Of a stretch of DNA of 37,768 nt, positions 6,923 to 17,500 are shown piece by piece (positions within the stretch are counted from its first letter, which is position 1; every line of letters begins with the position of its first letter). The notes under the pieces are model-generated. The model did no database searches and was not told the DNA's origin. It was given only the letters and a program-made list of their open reading frames with translations. Made by a program: the position numbers and the translations under genes. Source of the stretch: a virus; IMG/VR virus record IMGVR_UViG_3300000929_000042, positions 1 to 37,768 of that record. One strand, given 5' to 3'.

Positions 6923-8827
6923 TTAAGTAATTGGTGTCGTACGCACCCACTGCCAGCTATTCCCGTTTACTATAAATTCCATAGTTGCCCTGTTAGGCAC
7001 TAGGCTTGCGTCACCTGTTATAGGTGCAAAGTTAATATCCTGTAACACAGACTCTAGTTGTGGTGTTGTACTATCATCAGGATCTACGTATACTGATATA
7101 TATGATTTACTTGCACCTGCGGCAACATCAATGCCAGTAACTTCCGTTCCTGAATATGACACTGCATAAAGTCTTGCTACTGCTCCTGTTTCTTTCTCCG
7201 AAGCAGGGTGTAAAAAGTTTAGGACACCTATAACATCGTTATAAGGACCACCGTCAATTGTAAAATCACTTGACGGATTTGAAAAACCTGTACAGTCAAT
7301 AGTTGTTACTACTGGCTCCAAGTCTAATTGTGTATCTACATATCCTTTAGTAGCAACTGCACTTACAGGAGATGAGCTTATTGGTGATGCTACGCCAACA
7401 ATTTTTTGATTGTTAATTGTAATATCGCCTGTACTTCCAATTGCTAACGGTTGTGTTGCATTGATAGTACTATCGTTAATAGTAATATTATCAACTGTTA
7501 ATGTTTGTAAAGTACCAAGTCTAACGAGCCCTTCAGCATATAAAACACTGTCGTCTAATCTGTTTGCACTTAGTTTATTAACATTATTAATTTTAAAACT
7601 ATTACCTTCAGTAAGATCTAAACTTTGATTTGAAGTCCAGTTTCCTGTTTCAACTTCCCAAGTAAAGTCTTTACTTCCTTCTGATGAAGCAATAATAATA
7701 CCTGCTCCGTCTACTTGTGCATCAGTACCTTGTGTACTGTCGTTTAATAGCCCAAGTTCTATATTTTTATCTTCAACTCTTAGAGTTGAAACATTCAAGT
7801 AAGTAGTTTCACCGTTAACTTGTAAATTACCTTCAACTTCTAAGTTTCCTGAAAATCTACCATCACCTTCAACATCAAATGCTACGGAAGGAACATCTGT
7901 AAATATACCTACACGCTTTTCTGATGCATCAACATAAAATGCATTATCTACAGTGTTACCACGTTTTGTTCTTATAGCAAAGTCTCTATCTGAACGCTGT
8001 GTTTCTATTACTGTTATTAAGTTAGTATCAACTTTCATAACTACATAATCTGTATCACCAATGTTAATTGTTAATCCATTAGCATCTTTAATTTTTAGTC
8101 TACCGCTTGTTTCTGTGTCGCGGTCAGTTTTCATAAAGTTATCTGATGTAAACTGTTCTAATGTATTACTATCAATAAGTGAACTTGTACTTTCTGCTGT
8201 TCCTCTAAAGAAGAAGTCTGTACTTACTGGATTGATACCTTGTTTAATTAATTGTCTTTTTGGAGTTCTATTATCATCTGGATCTACTGGAAATCCTGTA
8301 ATGTTTAATTTTGGTCTAAACTGTGTTCTTGAAATAAGTCCTGACAATGTACCATTTACATACATAGATAATACAGTTTGGTCTTGTCCGTTTTCATCAA
8401 CAATAGTAAATGCTTCAAATCCTGTTTTACCTTGTGCCGCACTATAGTTTGGACCAACTAATACAATATCTTCACCGTCAAAGAAGTATAGTTTGTTTTC
8501 TAAACTGTCAACCCATAAGTCACCTGTTACAAGATTAGGCTGTGTCTGTGAAATAACAGCACCACTAGCACTTCTAAAAGTAGTACCTGTGTATACTTTT
8601 AATCTTTGTTCAGCTGTATCGTACCAAAGTTGTCCTACAAGCGGTGCGCCTGGAGCACTTGTTTTTGCAAAGTTTTCCATAAGTTTAATAAAGTTTTCAT
8701 TTAAAAACTCACCAAACCCTTTATAGTTGCGTCCTACTAAAGTAATGTCTGTAGATAAATTGTCAATTTGACCATCTACAAGATCTACAAGTAATTCACC
8801 GTTTGTTTTGTTTAGTTTATAGCTCAT
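6923..8827 (-). CDS. Tail fiber-like protein, 634 aa
   Basis: The N-terminus belongs to the shared module: VDGQIDNLSTDITLVGRNYKG, NENFIKLMENFAKTSAPGAP, GQLWYDTAEQRLKVYTG and TGDLWVDSLENKLYFFDG. A beta-rich shaft follows. Near residue 300 it has RVGIFTDVPSVAFDVEGDG, a form of the VGI-T-x-P-x-x-x-x-DV-G turn found in many phage fibers, then repeated NLEVEGNLQVNGETTYLN strands. Near 355 comes VEDKNIELGLL, and from about 375 a GIIIASSEGSKDFTWEVETG stretch, both typical of phage fiber shafts. The C-terminus (EFIVNGNSWQWVRTTPIT) lacks the collar domain of its neighbour, so its tip is different. It starts 4 bases after the stop of the 699-aa gene with no late box between, so it is probably co-transcribed with that gene. 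Confidence 0.8.
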   Translation of the reverse strand: MSYKLNKTNGELLVDLVDGQIDNLSTDITLVGRNYKGFGEFLNENFIKLMENFAKTSAPGAPLVGQLWYDTAEQRLKVYTGTTFRSASGAVISQTQPNLVTGDLWVDSLENKLYFFDGEDIVLVGPNYSAAQGKTGFEAFTIVDENGQDQTVLSMYVNGTLSGLISRTQFRPKLNITGFPVDPDDNRTPKRQLIKQGINPVSTDFFFRGTAESTSSLIDSNTLEQFTSDNFMKTDRDTETSGRLKIKDANGLTINIGDTDYVVMKVDTNLITVIETQRSDRDFAIRTKRGNTVDNAFYVDASEKRVGIFTDVPSVAFDVEGDGRFSGNLEVEGNLQVNGETTYLNVSTLRVEDKNIELGLLNDSTQGTDAQVDGAGIIIASSEGSKDFTWEVETGNWTSNQSLDLTEGNSFKINNVNKLSANRLDDSVLYAEGLVRLGTLQTLTVDNITINDSTINATQPLAIGSTGDITINNQKIVGVASPISSSPVSAVATKGYVDTQLDLEPVVTTIDCTGFSNPSSDFTIDGGPYNDVIGVLNFLHPASEKETGAVARLYAVSYSGTEVTGIDVAAGASKSYISVYVDPDDSTTPQLESVLQDINFAPITGDASLVPNRATMEFIVNGNSWQWVRTTPIT

Positions 8828-8831
8828 TTAA

Positions 8832-10931
8832 TTATTCTCTTCCGGTATAGATGATATAGTTCATAGTTACTGTAGGAGGCATAATATCTAACGGTTGCCC
8901 TACATCTGCATTGTTTGGACTAATGATATCACCACTGTTTTGTAACTGTTGCCCTTGTCCAGTTGCAGTTGGTGCATCTACTATTGTAGCATTAGAATCT
9001 GAACTTGGATCAATTCTATCTTGTACTGCATAGAATTGGTTGTTGTCAGCATCTTTTAGACTGTGCTTGTGTTCTGGTAAGTTAGTTACATCAACAAGTT
9101 TTGTTTCTGTACCTGATAACGCACCAATAACATCTGCGGCGCCTGCTGTTACAATGTTTGCACTTGTTCCGCCAATGTTGTCAGCACCAAGTGGTAAACG
9201 CCCTCTCATGTCAGGAACTTTAAAGTACCCTGATGTTACTTGAGATTCAGCACCAAATTTAAAACCAATTGCATCAAATAGGCTTTGGAAGTCTTCACGT
9301 TCTACTTCTTGACCATTACACAGTAACCATCCCTCAGGTGCTTGATCTCCACCGTATGGCATCATTACGCCCGGTGGATTAGTTGGAATAGTTTTAATTA
9401 AGTTTTGCTTAGTTACTCTTTTAAGTCCTGGTGCCGCACCAGATACTTGGTTAACTAATAATTCATCATTATTTAATACTTCAGTTATTGCATCTTTGCC
9501 GCCAATAAATGAGTTTGATATTTCTGTACGGAATTTTTTCTGTAATGGTTGTTCACCTGCTGGTAAAGGATCACCATTTGCATCATCGCCGTTGTTGAAG
9601 GACGGATCTTGGAAGGATCCATCAAATTCTACAGGAACAATAGTAGCAACATCGCCTTCCATAATAAATGTAGTTTTATCAGTAAGTTTATCTGACTCTG
9701 TACTACGTCCTGTAATTGTGCCACTAACGTTACCTACTACGTTACCAGTAAACGTTGTAGCATACATATTTTTAAATTTAACTGTAGGAGAACCAATGTC
9801 TCTAATGTTATTATCGTCCGGTACAACATTTGTTGTTGTTAACAAGTCTAATAATTTAGCTTCGCCGCCAACGTTTAATGTCTGTCTAATACCTGCGCCG
9901 CCACGTACTTGTAATGCACCGTTATTGATAGTAGAACTAGTTGTAGTGTCATTAACAATAACTTTACCGCTTGACTGTATATTTCCTACTACGTCTAATG
10001 CTTCGTCTGGTGCTTCTGTATTAATACCAACACGCAAGTTTGAGTCAACACGTATAACAGTTCTTGTAGTATTCTCATTACGTACACGCAAGTCAATGTT
10101 TGAACCGCCAACGTTATGTTGAATAATACCTGCATTGCCTTCAACACCAACTGTTAACTCACCGTTAATACCGTAGTTAATACCTTGGTTGTTCTGAACG
10201 TTGACTGGAAATAGTGTAGTACTTGTAGTGTCGCCTCTAAGGAAATCAGCTGCCGCAATAACTGCGTTATTAACAATTAGACTTTCTGCTTTTTCAGCAG
10301 TACCAAAGAATTTAAAGTTACTTAGACCATCTGAGTCTGTATCTCTATTAATTAAGTTAAAGCCAGGATTGATTTGAGCAAAGCCTGCAATAGTTGTTTT
10401 TGGAATAAAGCTACTATCAGAACCATTTACAATACCAACTGTTGAACCTGCTACTTCTATTCTTAGAACTGTATATAGTTTATTGTCTTGTCCAATAATC
10501 TGATCTGCTCTTGCTCCTGTAGACAAGCCTTCTGAAAAGCTAGGTCCTACTAAGATCCAACCACCACCTGTAAACAAGTATAGTTGTTGGTTATCTGTGT
10601 CAACCCATAGATCACCTGTTTGTGCTAGTGCTGGTGTTGAAATTGATTTTGTAATACCACTTGCCGGAACCCAGTTAGTACCGTTATATACTTTTAAACT
10701 TTCAGATCCATTTGTATTATCATACCATGTTTGTCCTTCTGAAGGATTATCTGGTGCTGTTGTTGCAGAAAAGTTTTCTAATAAATGTAAAAAGTTCTCT
10801 GCAATAGTTGCACCGTATGCTGTAGTGTTACGTCCTGGCAGTCCTAGCGATGTAGTACGGTTAATTGTACCATCTTCAACAGTAATTGTTCCGTTGTTTG
10901 CTTGGTCTGTGTAAGTAATCGTATATGACAT
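8832..10931 (-). CDS. Tail fiber protein with phage tail-collar domain, 699 aa
   Basis: The shared N-terminal module is present (VEDGTINRTTSLGLPGRN, AENFLHLLENFSATTAPDNP, GQTWYD, then GDLWVDTDNQQLYLFTGG). A beta shaft follows with VGINTEAPDEALDVVGNI near 300 and RDIGSPTVKFKNMYATTFTG near 380. Residues about 521-577 form a tail-collar domain: PPGVMMPYGGDQAPEGWLLC, NGQEVEREDFQSLFDAIG and FKVPDMRGRLPLGADN. It is followed by LPEHKHSL and ends in PPTVTMNYIIYTGRE. The collar domain is shared with T4 short tail fiber gp12, which binds lipopolysaccharide, and HxH motifs such as EHKH bind metal in fiber tips. This makes it the best candidate for irreversible host-surface binding, though it is not a full gp12 match. 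It follows the 204-aa gene by three bases, so it is probably on the same late transcript. Confidence 0.85.
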   Translation of the reverse strand: MSYTITYTDQANNGTITVEDGTINRTTSLGLPGRNTTAYGATIAENFLHLLENFSATTAPDNPSEGQTWYDNTNGSESLKVYNGTNWVPASGITKSISTPALAQTGDLWVDTDNQQLYLFTGGGWILVGPSFSEGLSTGARADQIIGQDNKLYTVLRIEVAGSTVGIVNGSDSSFIPKTTIAGFAQINPGFNLINRDTDSDGLSNFKFFGTAEKAESLIVNNAVIAAADFLRGDTTSTTLFPVNVQNNQGINYGINGELTVGVEGNAGIIQHNVGGSNIDLRVRNENTTRTVIRVDSNLRVGINTEAPDEALDVVGNIQSSGKVIVNDTTTSSTINNGALQVRGGAGIRQTLNVGGEAKLLDLLTTTNVVPDDNNIRDIGSPTVKFKNMYATTFTGNVVGNVSGTITGRSTESDKLTDKTTFIMEGDVATIVPVEFDGSFQDPSFNNGDDANGDPLPAGEQPLQKKFRTEISNSFIGGKDAITEVLNNDELLVNQVSGAAPGLKRVTKQNLIKTIPTNPPGVMMPYGGDQAPEGWLLCNGQEVEREDFQSLFDAIGFKFGAESQVTSGYFKVPDMRGRLPLGADNIGGTSANIVTAGAADVIGALSGTETKLVDVTNLPEHKHSLKDADNNQFYAVQDRIDPSSDSNATIVDAPTATGQGQQLQNSGDIISPNNADVGQPLDIMPPTVTMNYIIYTGRE

Positions 10932-10934
10932 TTA

Positions 10935-11549
10935 TTACCCCTCGTTAAACCCTGTTAAACTTTGTACCCTTACAGTATAATCTATTTGGATTAATCTGTT
11001 TAACGACTTTTGAATTGGGTGGAAAATAACGTGTGTTAGTAGTCTTCCTTCTCCATCGGGGCTATATGACCTAAGTCCTAATTCATCAAATACATAAAGA
11101 CTATCTGTACCAGTCGAAGTATCAAATGCTTCTTGACCGTTTGGCTCACCGTAATCTAGTAGACAGGTTACTAAAATATCAGTGTAGTTTGTACCGCTAA
11201 TATGTCTTGTTTCAATCTTGTTTCTTGCAGGGTCAATATTATTAACACTTCTATCATCTACAACCTTTGTAAATGTTTTGTTATACAAACTTGCATTTGT
11301 ACCTGTTGAGTTTGGTGTAAGGTATGTAATAATACCAGTTGGATCAACACTAGTTCCTCCGTTTCCGAAGTTCATTTCGTGTACCCAGCCATTGCCTGCG
11401 TTACTCAAACTTTCTGCAAGTGCTATACTCATGTTCTCATAATGTATAGCATTTCGCTTATTAATAAGGATCTCACCAGTAGTTGGGTCACTAATTTTAA
11501 TGTGCCCTTCTAAGAATGTTCCTTGTATGTCTTTAAATGTATCAGTCAT
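10935..11549 (-). CDS. Virion structural protein, 204 aa, between giant baseplate gene and fiber genes
   Basis: This small soluble protein starts FKDIQGTFLEGHIKISDPTT and continues with LINKRNAIHYENMSIALAES and GWVHEMNFGNGGTSVDPTG. Near the C-terminus are YVFDELGLRS and HVIFHPIQKSLNRLIQIDYT. I recall the same blocks in marine T4-like phages as a structural protein next to fiber genes. The sequence does not resemble T4 gp8 (334 aa), which would be expected in this position in T4. The length and beta-rich pattern would suit an adaptor between the baseplate and the fibers encoded after it. Its ATG follows AGGAAATAAAA, and a GATAAATA box lies 19 bases upstream at the end of the giant gene. Function is inferred from position. 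Confidence 0.7.
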   Translation of the reverse strand: MTDTFKDIQGTFLEGHIKISDPTTGEILINKRNAIHYENMSIALAESLSNAGNGWVHEMNFGNGGTSVDPTGIITYLTPNSTGTNASLYNKTFTKVVDDRSVNNIDPARNKIETRHISGTNYTDILVTCLLDYGEPNGQEAFDTSTGTDSLYVFDELGLRSYSPDGEGRLLTHVIFHPIQKSLNRLIQIDYTVRVQSLTGFNEG

Positions 11550-11567
11550 TTTTATTTCCTGTCAATG

Positions 11568-11575
11568 TATTTATC
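11568..11575 (-). promoter_or_regulatory. Late promoter box GATAAATA
   Basis: The minus strand reads GATAAATA across the stop codon of the giant baseplate gene, 19 bases before the ATG at 11549. The expected transcript start would leave a leader of about a dozen bases with AGGAAA as ribosome binding site. This is tighter than the other boxes but workable. Confidence 0.55.
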
Positions 11576-14500
11576 GCGGTAGATCAATACTCTTTCCACG
11601 CAAGAACGTTGCTACCTCAGTTTCTGATGATCCTAGCGGTTTTGTTGCCCCTGTAGTTGAGTCTGTTATTTCGTTCCATATTTTACCAATGCGTCTTACT
11701 ATAGTTAGCTTAGTATTAGGCTCTGGCGGCTCAGTTAGACGTACATATGCGCCAACATTTTTGTTTACAGCATATTGTGCTTCTAACCAAACATCACCTG
11801 CTGGACTAAATTGTCCTTTAGTAACATCGTATATTTTTAAAGGATTTTTTCTTAGTCGCAATCCATTGGCAAATATTTCAATGTCTTGTGCTTCCCAATA
11901 CTCGTTTGGTATTCCGCCGTCTTCATATGGTGCTTTATACCAACCTGTTTGATTAGTTTCGTTCCATACTGTTGCACTAATTGGATTTGGTGTTGGTGCA
12001 AACGGTAATAACACTTGTACATATCTAAGTGCCTTAGTTGCAACATAACTTGTTGCAGGTCTTAGAATTGGAACAGTTTCAACAGCATTGTAGATTACTA
12101 AGTCATATGCGCCAACTGGCATACCAACTGTTGTAAATGTAAACTGTGTTTCACTAACGTATGTAGTTGCTAAGTCTATTACTGTACCTTCTGCGTTTTG
12201 CATACGTGCTTGTACAGTTGGTCTAAATCCTGTACCATTTACTGTTGCAACTTGACCACCTAATGGAAATACAGTGTTATTGTTAAAGTTATAAGCAATA
12301 CCATCAAATGTTATTGAAGGATCTGATTCATATGCTTCTGTTAGCGTATTTGAATCGTAAATCTTTCTCAAATCTACATAGTTACCAGCAAACGCAATAA
12401 CTTGTTGTTCCTCATCCTTGTATGGCATACTTGTTTCTAAACTTTGATTAACTAGCTCTGTGCCGCCTAAGTGTATTTGAGGAATACTTGTACCTGCTGT
12501 ACCTCGACGTAATTGTTTTAATACATTGCCTTCTTTACGCAAGTATTCAATACGCTCTTGTCCAACAAACACAATACCTGGTCTTGATGTTGTTGGTGTA
12601 GGCAAGTTGCCATTATCTTTTTCAACAAGTGTAATAGTTCTGTCATACCAGTTTAAGTCTTGTGCAAGTTCGTAGAACCCATCTTTGTCAAGTCTTTTAT
12701 ATATGTTTTTGTTTAAGATATCTTTAAACTGTCTCCAACCATATTTTATACTAACTGGTGGATTAGAAAAATGTATTATATCTAGTACATCGTCTTTATA
12801 TATTGTAGTAATTATTTTTATTGTCTTTTTATTTTCTAATAATATATAATCAGCTGTAGGTGTTAACCATCTTCCGTTTAAACTAACCCAAACATAATCT
12901 GTACTAACTGCTTGTGATCTAATATTTAACAATCCGTTAGTAAGTAATCTATATTCATTATATCCTTCAGAGCCAACTGTCATCTCAGTACGCTGAACAA
13001 TGTCATAGTTTTCTCTGTCAATGCCTTGACTGTCATGATTAGTAAATTGATAAACTCTAATCTTTGAATCTTCTGTTGGAGCTTCATCAAAGTATACAAC
13101 TGCTGGCGTACTATCTCCTCCGGCAGTGTCAACCCATTCGTTACTACTATCATAATAACCAAATTGGTATTCACCACTTGTGATGATATGTACTTTTAAT
13201 TCATCTCCTGCAACTGCAACACCTCTGTTTAGTATAACTGTACTGCCAGGCTGTTGATCTGGATTAATTGCAGGGTTAAATGATCCTGCACCTTCGTAAG
13301 TCCATTCTTGTAAGAACTGTAGCTTTCTACCATTCAAGTATACTTCAATTTCATTACCTGAAACTGATGCAATTGGAACTTGCCAAACTTTTAATTTAAA
13401 TTCTTGCTGGCTTTCTGCAACTGTAAACTGTTCACTATATCCTGCATTTAATACTTTATTATCTACCATTACAATAGTATGATAAGCAACAGGCTCTTGT
13501 TGTAAAGGAACTTTGTTTAATTGGTATGCAACACTACTACCATCTGCTATAATTTCTTCTACTGATACCTTACTAAAGGATTCAACTGAATTATCAAATA
13601 TAGCAAACTGTATTAGCTTATCTGCAATTGGTGCTTGTACAAATCTTATAACACATCTGTTAGTTACTGCATAACTTGCATCTGACTCTAGTAACTGGAA
13701 CGGTAATTCTTCTCCGTTGACTGTTACATAAGCATGTACATTCTCTGAGTAAGTAATGTTTGTTAAAAATTCTTGTGTACTACCGTCTGTAGTAAATTCG
13801 TCATAATCAAGAATGTTACTACCACTAACACCCATACTAATCATATCAATTTTATCACCTAAGTCTGGTGCTACATAGAATATAACATCGCTAGTTGTGT
13901 AATCTATTTTGTATATGTCGGTATTAGGTATAACTCCATTAATTTTAATTATTACACTTTCAAAACTATACGGACGCTGTCTAAGATTAAATGTAGTTGT
14001 TACTCCGTCACCTTTATGTGTAGTAGTTTGTATTAAACTACTTCCACCAACCGGACGTTCAAATACAGTAATATCTAATGTATCTAATACTTGCCCTGGA
14101 ATTGTTTCTTCAGGTCCTGAGCTTGTAGTTTCTGTAACAAATCCGTCACCGTCAATATTAATTTCTTCTGCTTTAATACCTTTTGCAGTTGTGTATGCAA
14201 GGTCGCCGCCACTAATGTCAGTATCATAACTTTCTGAATCAATTAGTCTTGCACCATCTGATGTAGATTTAATAATTTTTATTATTTGTGCTGGTGGATT
14301 ATCTTGTCCATCTGTTTGTGTTGCTAAGAAGTTTCTATAACCGTTTTCATTTTCAATTGTAAGTGTATCAACAATTCCGTCACCTAACAATGTTTCCATA
14401 AATGCATTTTTATTATTAACACTTGAAGTACCGTCATACTCTTCATCGTCAACTCTTATACCATTAATATAAACATTATACTTGACACCATTCTCTAATG

Positions 14501-17500
14501 GTTTAGAAAGAGTAAACACTAATGTTGATCCGTCTGTTTGGAATAATTCTTCTTCAAATAGATCATCATATATATCCCAAGCACCGTTATACCAGTCGCC
14601 TGTATCCCAACCTGGAGGAGATCCAAACTCAAAGCTCTTCACTTCTACGCCACCATAGTCAACTCCAATCATCAACTGACTAATATCGTTACCAATTTGT
14701 CCGCTAGTTGGATTATAGAATAAGTTAACTCTATCTTGAGCATCTAATAAGTCTACTGCTTTCTTATATGTGACTTGAACTTCAAGTCCATTAGCCGGAG
14801 GATTAACAAAGTTAATTTTTCCGTAAGTTAATTTAGCATCTGAATCATATGTGTTTACATAATCATAATCACTGTTTAGAACTAGCTCACCACTTACAGT
14901 AACTTCAACTGTATTAGTTCTCATGTCCATTGGCCATTTTAAAGTAAACTCAGTTCTAGATCCTGTAGCATCAAATGTTTCTAATTCATTTAATTGTGTA
15001 ATAAAGAACGTACCTGACACTCTATCAAATTTAATTTTAGTGTGCATTGTTCGCACTTTACTTTTGCCTAGTACAGCACTTAGTCTTGCATCTGTGCCTT
15101 CATCAGTTTTTGCACCGTTAATAGTAATTACAGGACTTGTTAAATAATTGCTTCCAGCATTTAATACTTTAACACTAGTAATTTTTCCGCCTGGTCCAAT
15201 ACTTACTTCTGCTTTTGCTGTGCCTTCAATCTCAATTTTTGGTGCCGCTACATATCCTGAGCCTGCATCACTAATTTCAATATCTATAATTTCGTATGAA
15301 GCATTTTCTAACCAATATCTTTCTGGATAGTCAGCAAAGCGATCGCCGTTGTTACCTGTAAGTACATTATTAATTAAACGTACATTGTTAGTTTCAATTG
15401 TTTGAGAAGTAGTATCATATCTTGGTGGACTATCAAAGTCTGATATAACACTTGAACTACGCTCTACATTGTCATATGTTGACAAGTACTCTCTAATTGT
15501 TGTTGAGTAAGGTTTAACTTCTTGTATATAATCTTCGTAACTTTCAAGACTATCATTTTTAAATGTAACACGCTGTGTTAATTCACCAACATTATGTGTT
15601 GCTTTTACAAAACTTGTTTTAAATGCCCAGTCAACATATCCTTGTTCTGCAAATACATAACGTAATCCTGCAAAGAATAGTTTGTTATATTCATCTTGAA
15701 GGTCATCTGTTAAAATGTCTAACTTCAATGCTTGCATTATAATTCTTATTTCTTCAACTGGTTGACTATCAAAGAATTGTGTATCAAATGTTTGTGTATC
15801 AAAACCTACTCTACTGTTTTCTAAGTTATACAAGTTTTGTTCTAATTGAATAGTACCGTTTTGCTTACCAATAGTTTTATAATTTACAGTATAGTCAGTA
15901 GTATCTAAATCATTAATTTTTTCTAACAGTAGCCAACCTGAGCCACCAATGTTTAGAATTTTTATAATTTCACCAAACTTAGATTGTAAACTTTCTAATT
16001 CGTAACTTTGTGTGATTACATGATCAATTTCTGTAAAGGAGTTATATCCTGTTGCATACCAATCTGTATAATTCCAAAACTTTGTTACATCATATGCTTG
16101 ACTGTTAACTCTAATCCAGGTACCAGTAGTAGCATTTCTATTGAACAATGCCCACTTACCATTAATAGCACTGTCAGCCGTTACTAATGCCGCAAACGGA
16201 CGCACTGTTATGCTTGTGTTTTCGTTATAGTTGTTACCTTGTTGTACTACTGTTGCAGTTTCAATCTTACCTAAGCTGTCTAATGTAAATTTAAACTCTG
16301 CGCCTGCGCCTGTACCTTCTATAGTATAGGAAGGTGCAACTCTATATCCACGTCCTGGAGAATCAATTAACAATCTAACAATTTTGCCGTTTTCAACAAC
16401 TGGAGTAATACTAGCTGTAGTTGCTCTTGCAACACCAATAAATTGTAAGTCTATATCAGTATCAACTGTAACATCATACTCACCTAATGTTTGACTTGGA
16501 GCAGGATCTGTATCTTGCAATCTAGTTAAATTCTTTTCTTCTTCAATAAGATTATCTCTGAAAACGTTATTAACTCTTTCAACAAGTTGTTTTAATGCTT
16601 CTGTTTTATTAATGAACCAACCCTGTCTTGGTTTATTCAAAATACCATAACGTTCTCTAGGAGAAAGTTTTGTATCTGGAACAGGTCTCGATTGTTTGTC
16701 GTATCCAACTAAACTATCAATCCATTTATTTTCAATTTCTGCGTAAGGTACACTTGTACCTAACCCTTCTGTTAGAATTTGGTATTGATTATGTATATTA
16801 CTACCTGGCTCACTATATGTCCAATACTGTATGTTTAAAACAATGTCTTTATTGTTCATTAAATTCTTACAGTTATGTAATGACATTTCACCATTGTCAT
16901 AGAATGATATAAATTTGTATCCTGAGCTATTAGGATCTTCAATCAACGAAGCAACTGTTTGTACGCTCATTGATCTATTTTCTATATTTGGTATATTAGT
17001 TTTATCTTTGACCCAGAAATAATACAGCTTATTAAATTTTTGTGAAATCTTATCGTATATACGTTTTTCAACATATGCACTATTGCCGTATTTACTTGTA
17101 CCAGTTATACCGCTTCTTTCACCTTCTGCAAGTTTAGATACCTTATCCCATTGTTCAGGAGGTACTACACTTTCAACCCATTCGTAAATATCTATTGATC
17201 CACCAGGAGCAACTTTATTGTTGTTATTTGTTTTATAAATTAAACTTCCTTGAGTAGTATCATAGAACTTAGCATCAGTTAAGTCCCACCAAACTTGACC
17301 AACTTGATTTTCACCCCAGTTTGTTAATTCATTTATTCTTACATCTGTACTAGTACCAATATTATAAGTTGACGGATCAAAGAATGTTTTGTAACGTATT
17401 TCTTCATCAGCAGTACCAGCAATTTTACCTTGCGATACAGCAATGTAATCTAAGTTAGTTACAATAACATTTTTTTCTTTATCGTATAACATAACACGTT

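Noticed and set aside
9496-10122. Open frame of 208 codons on the + strand
   Set aside because: It lies wholly inside the 699-aa fiber gene on the other strand. Its sequence is low-complexity Ser/Val/Leu/Pro, as expected from reading a beta-rich gene backwards, and no ribosome binding site or promoter precedes it.
11500-11952. Open frame of 150 codons on the + strand
   Set aside because: It crosses from the end of the giant gene into the 204-aa gene, antisense to both, and has no upstream signal.
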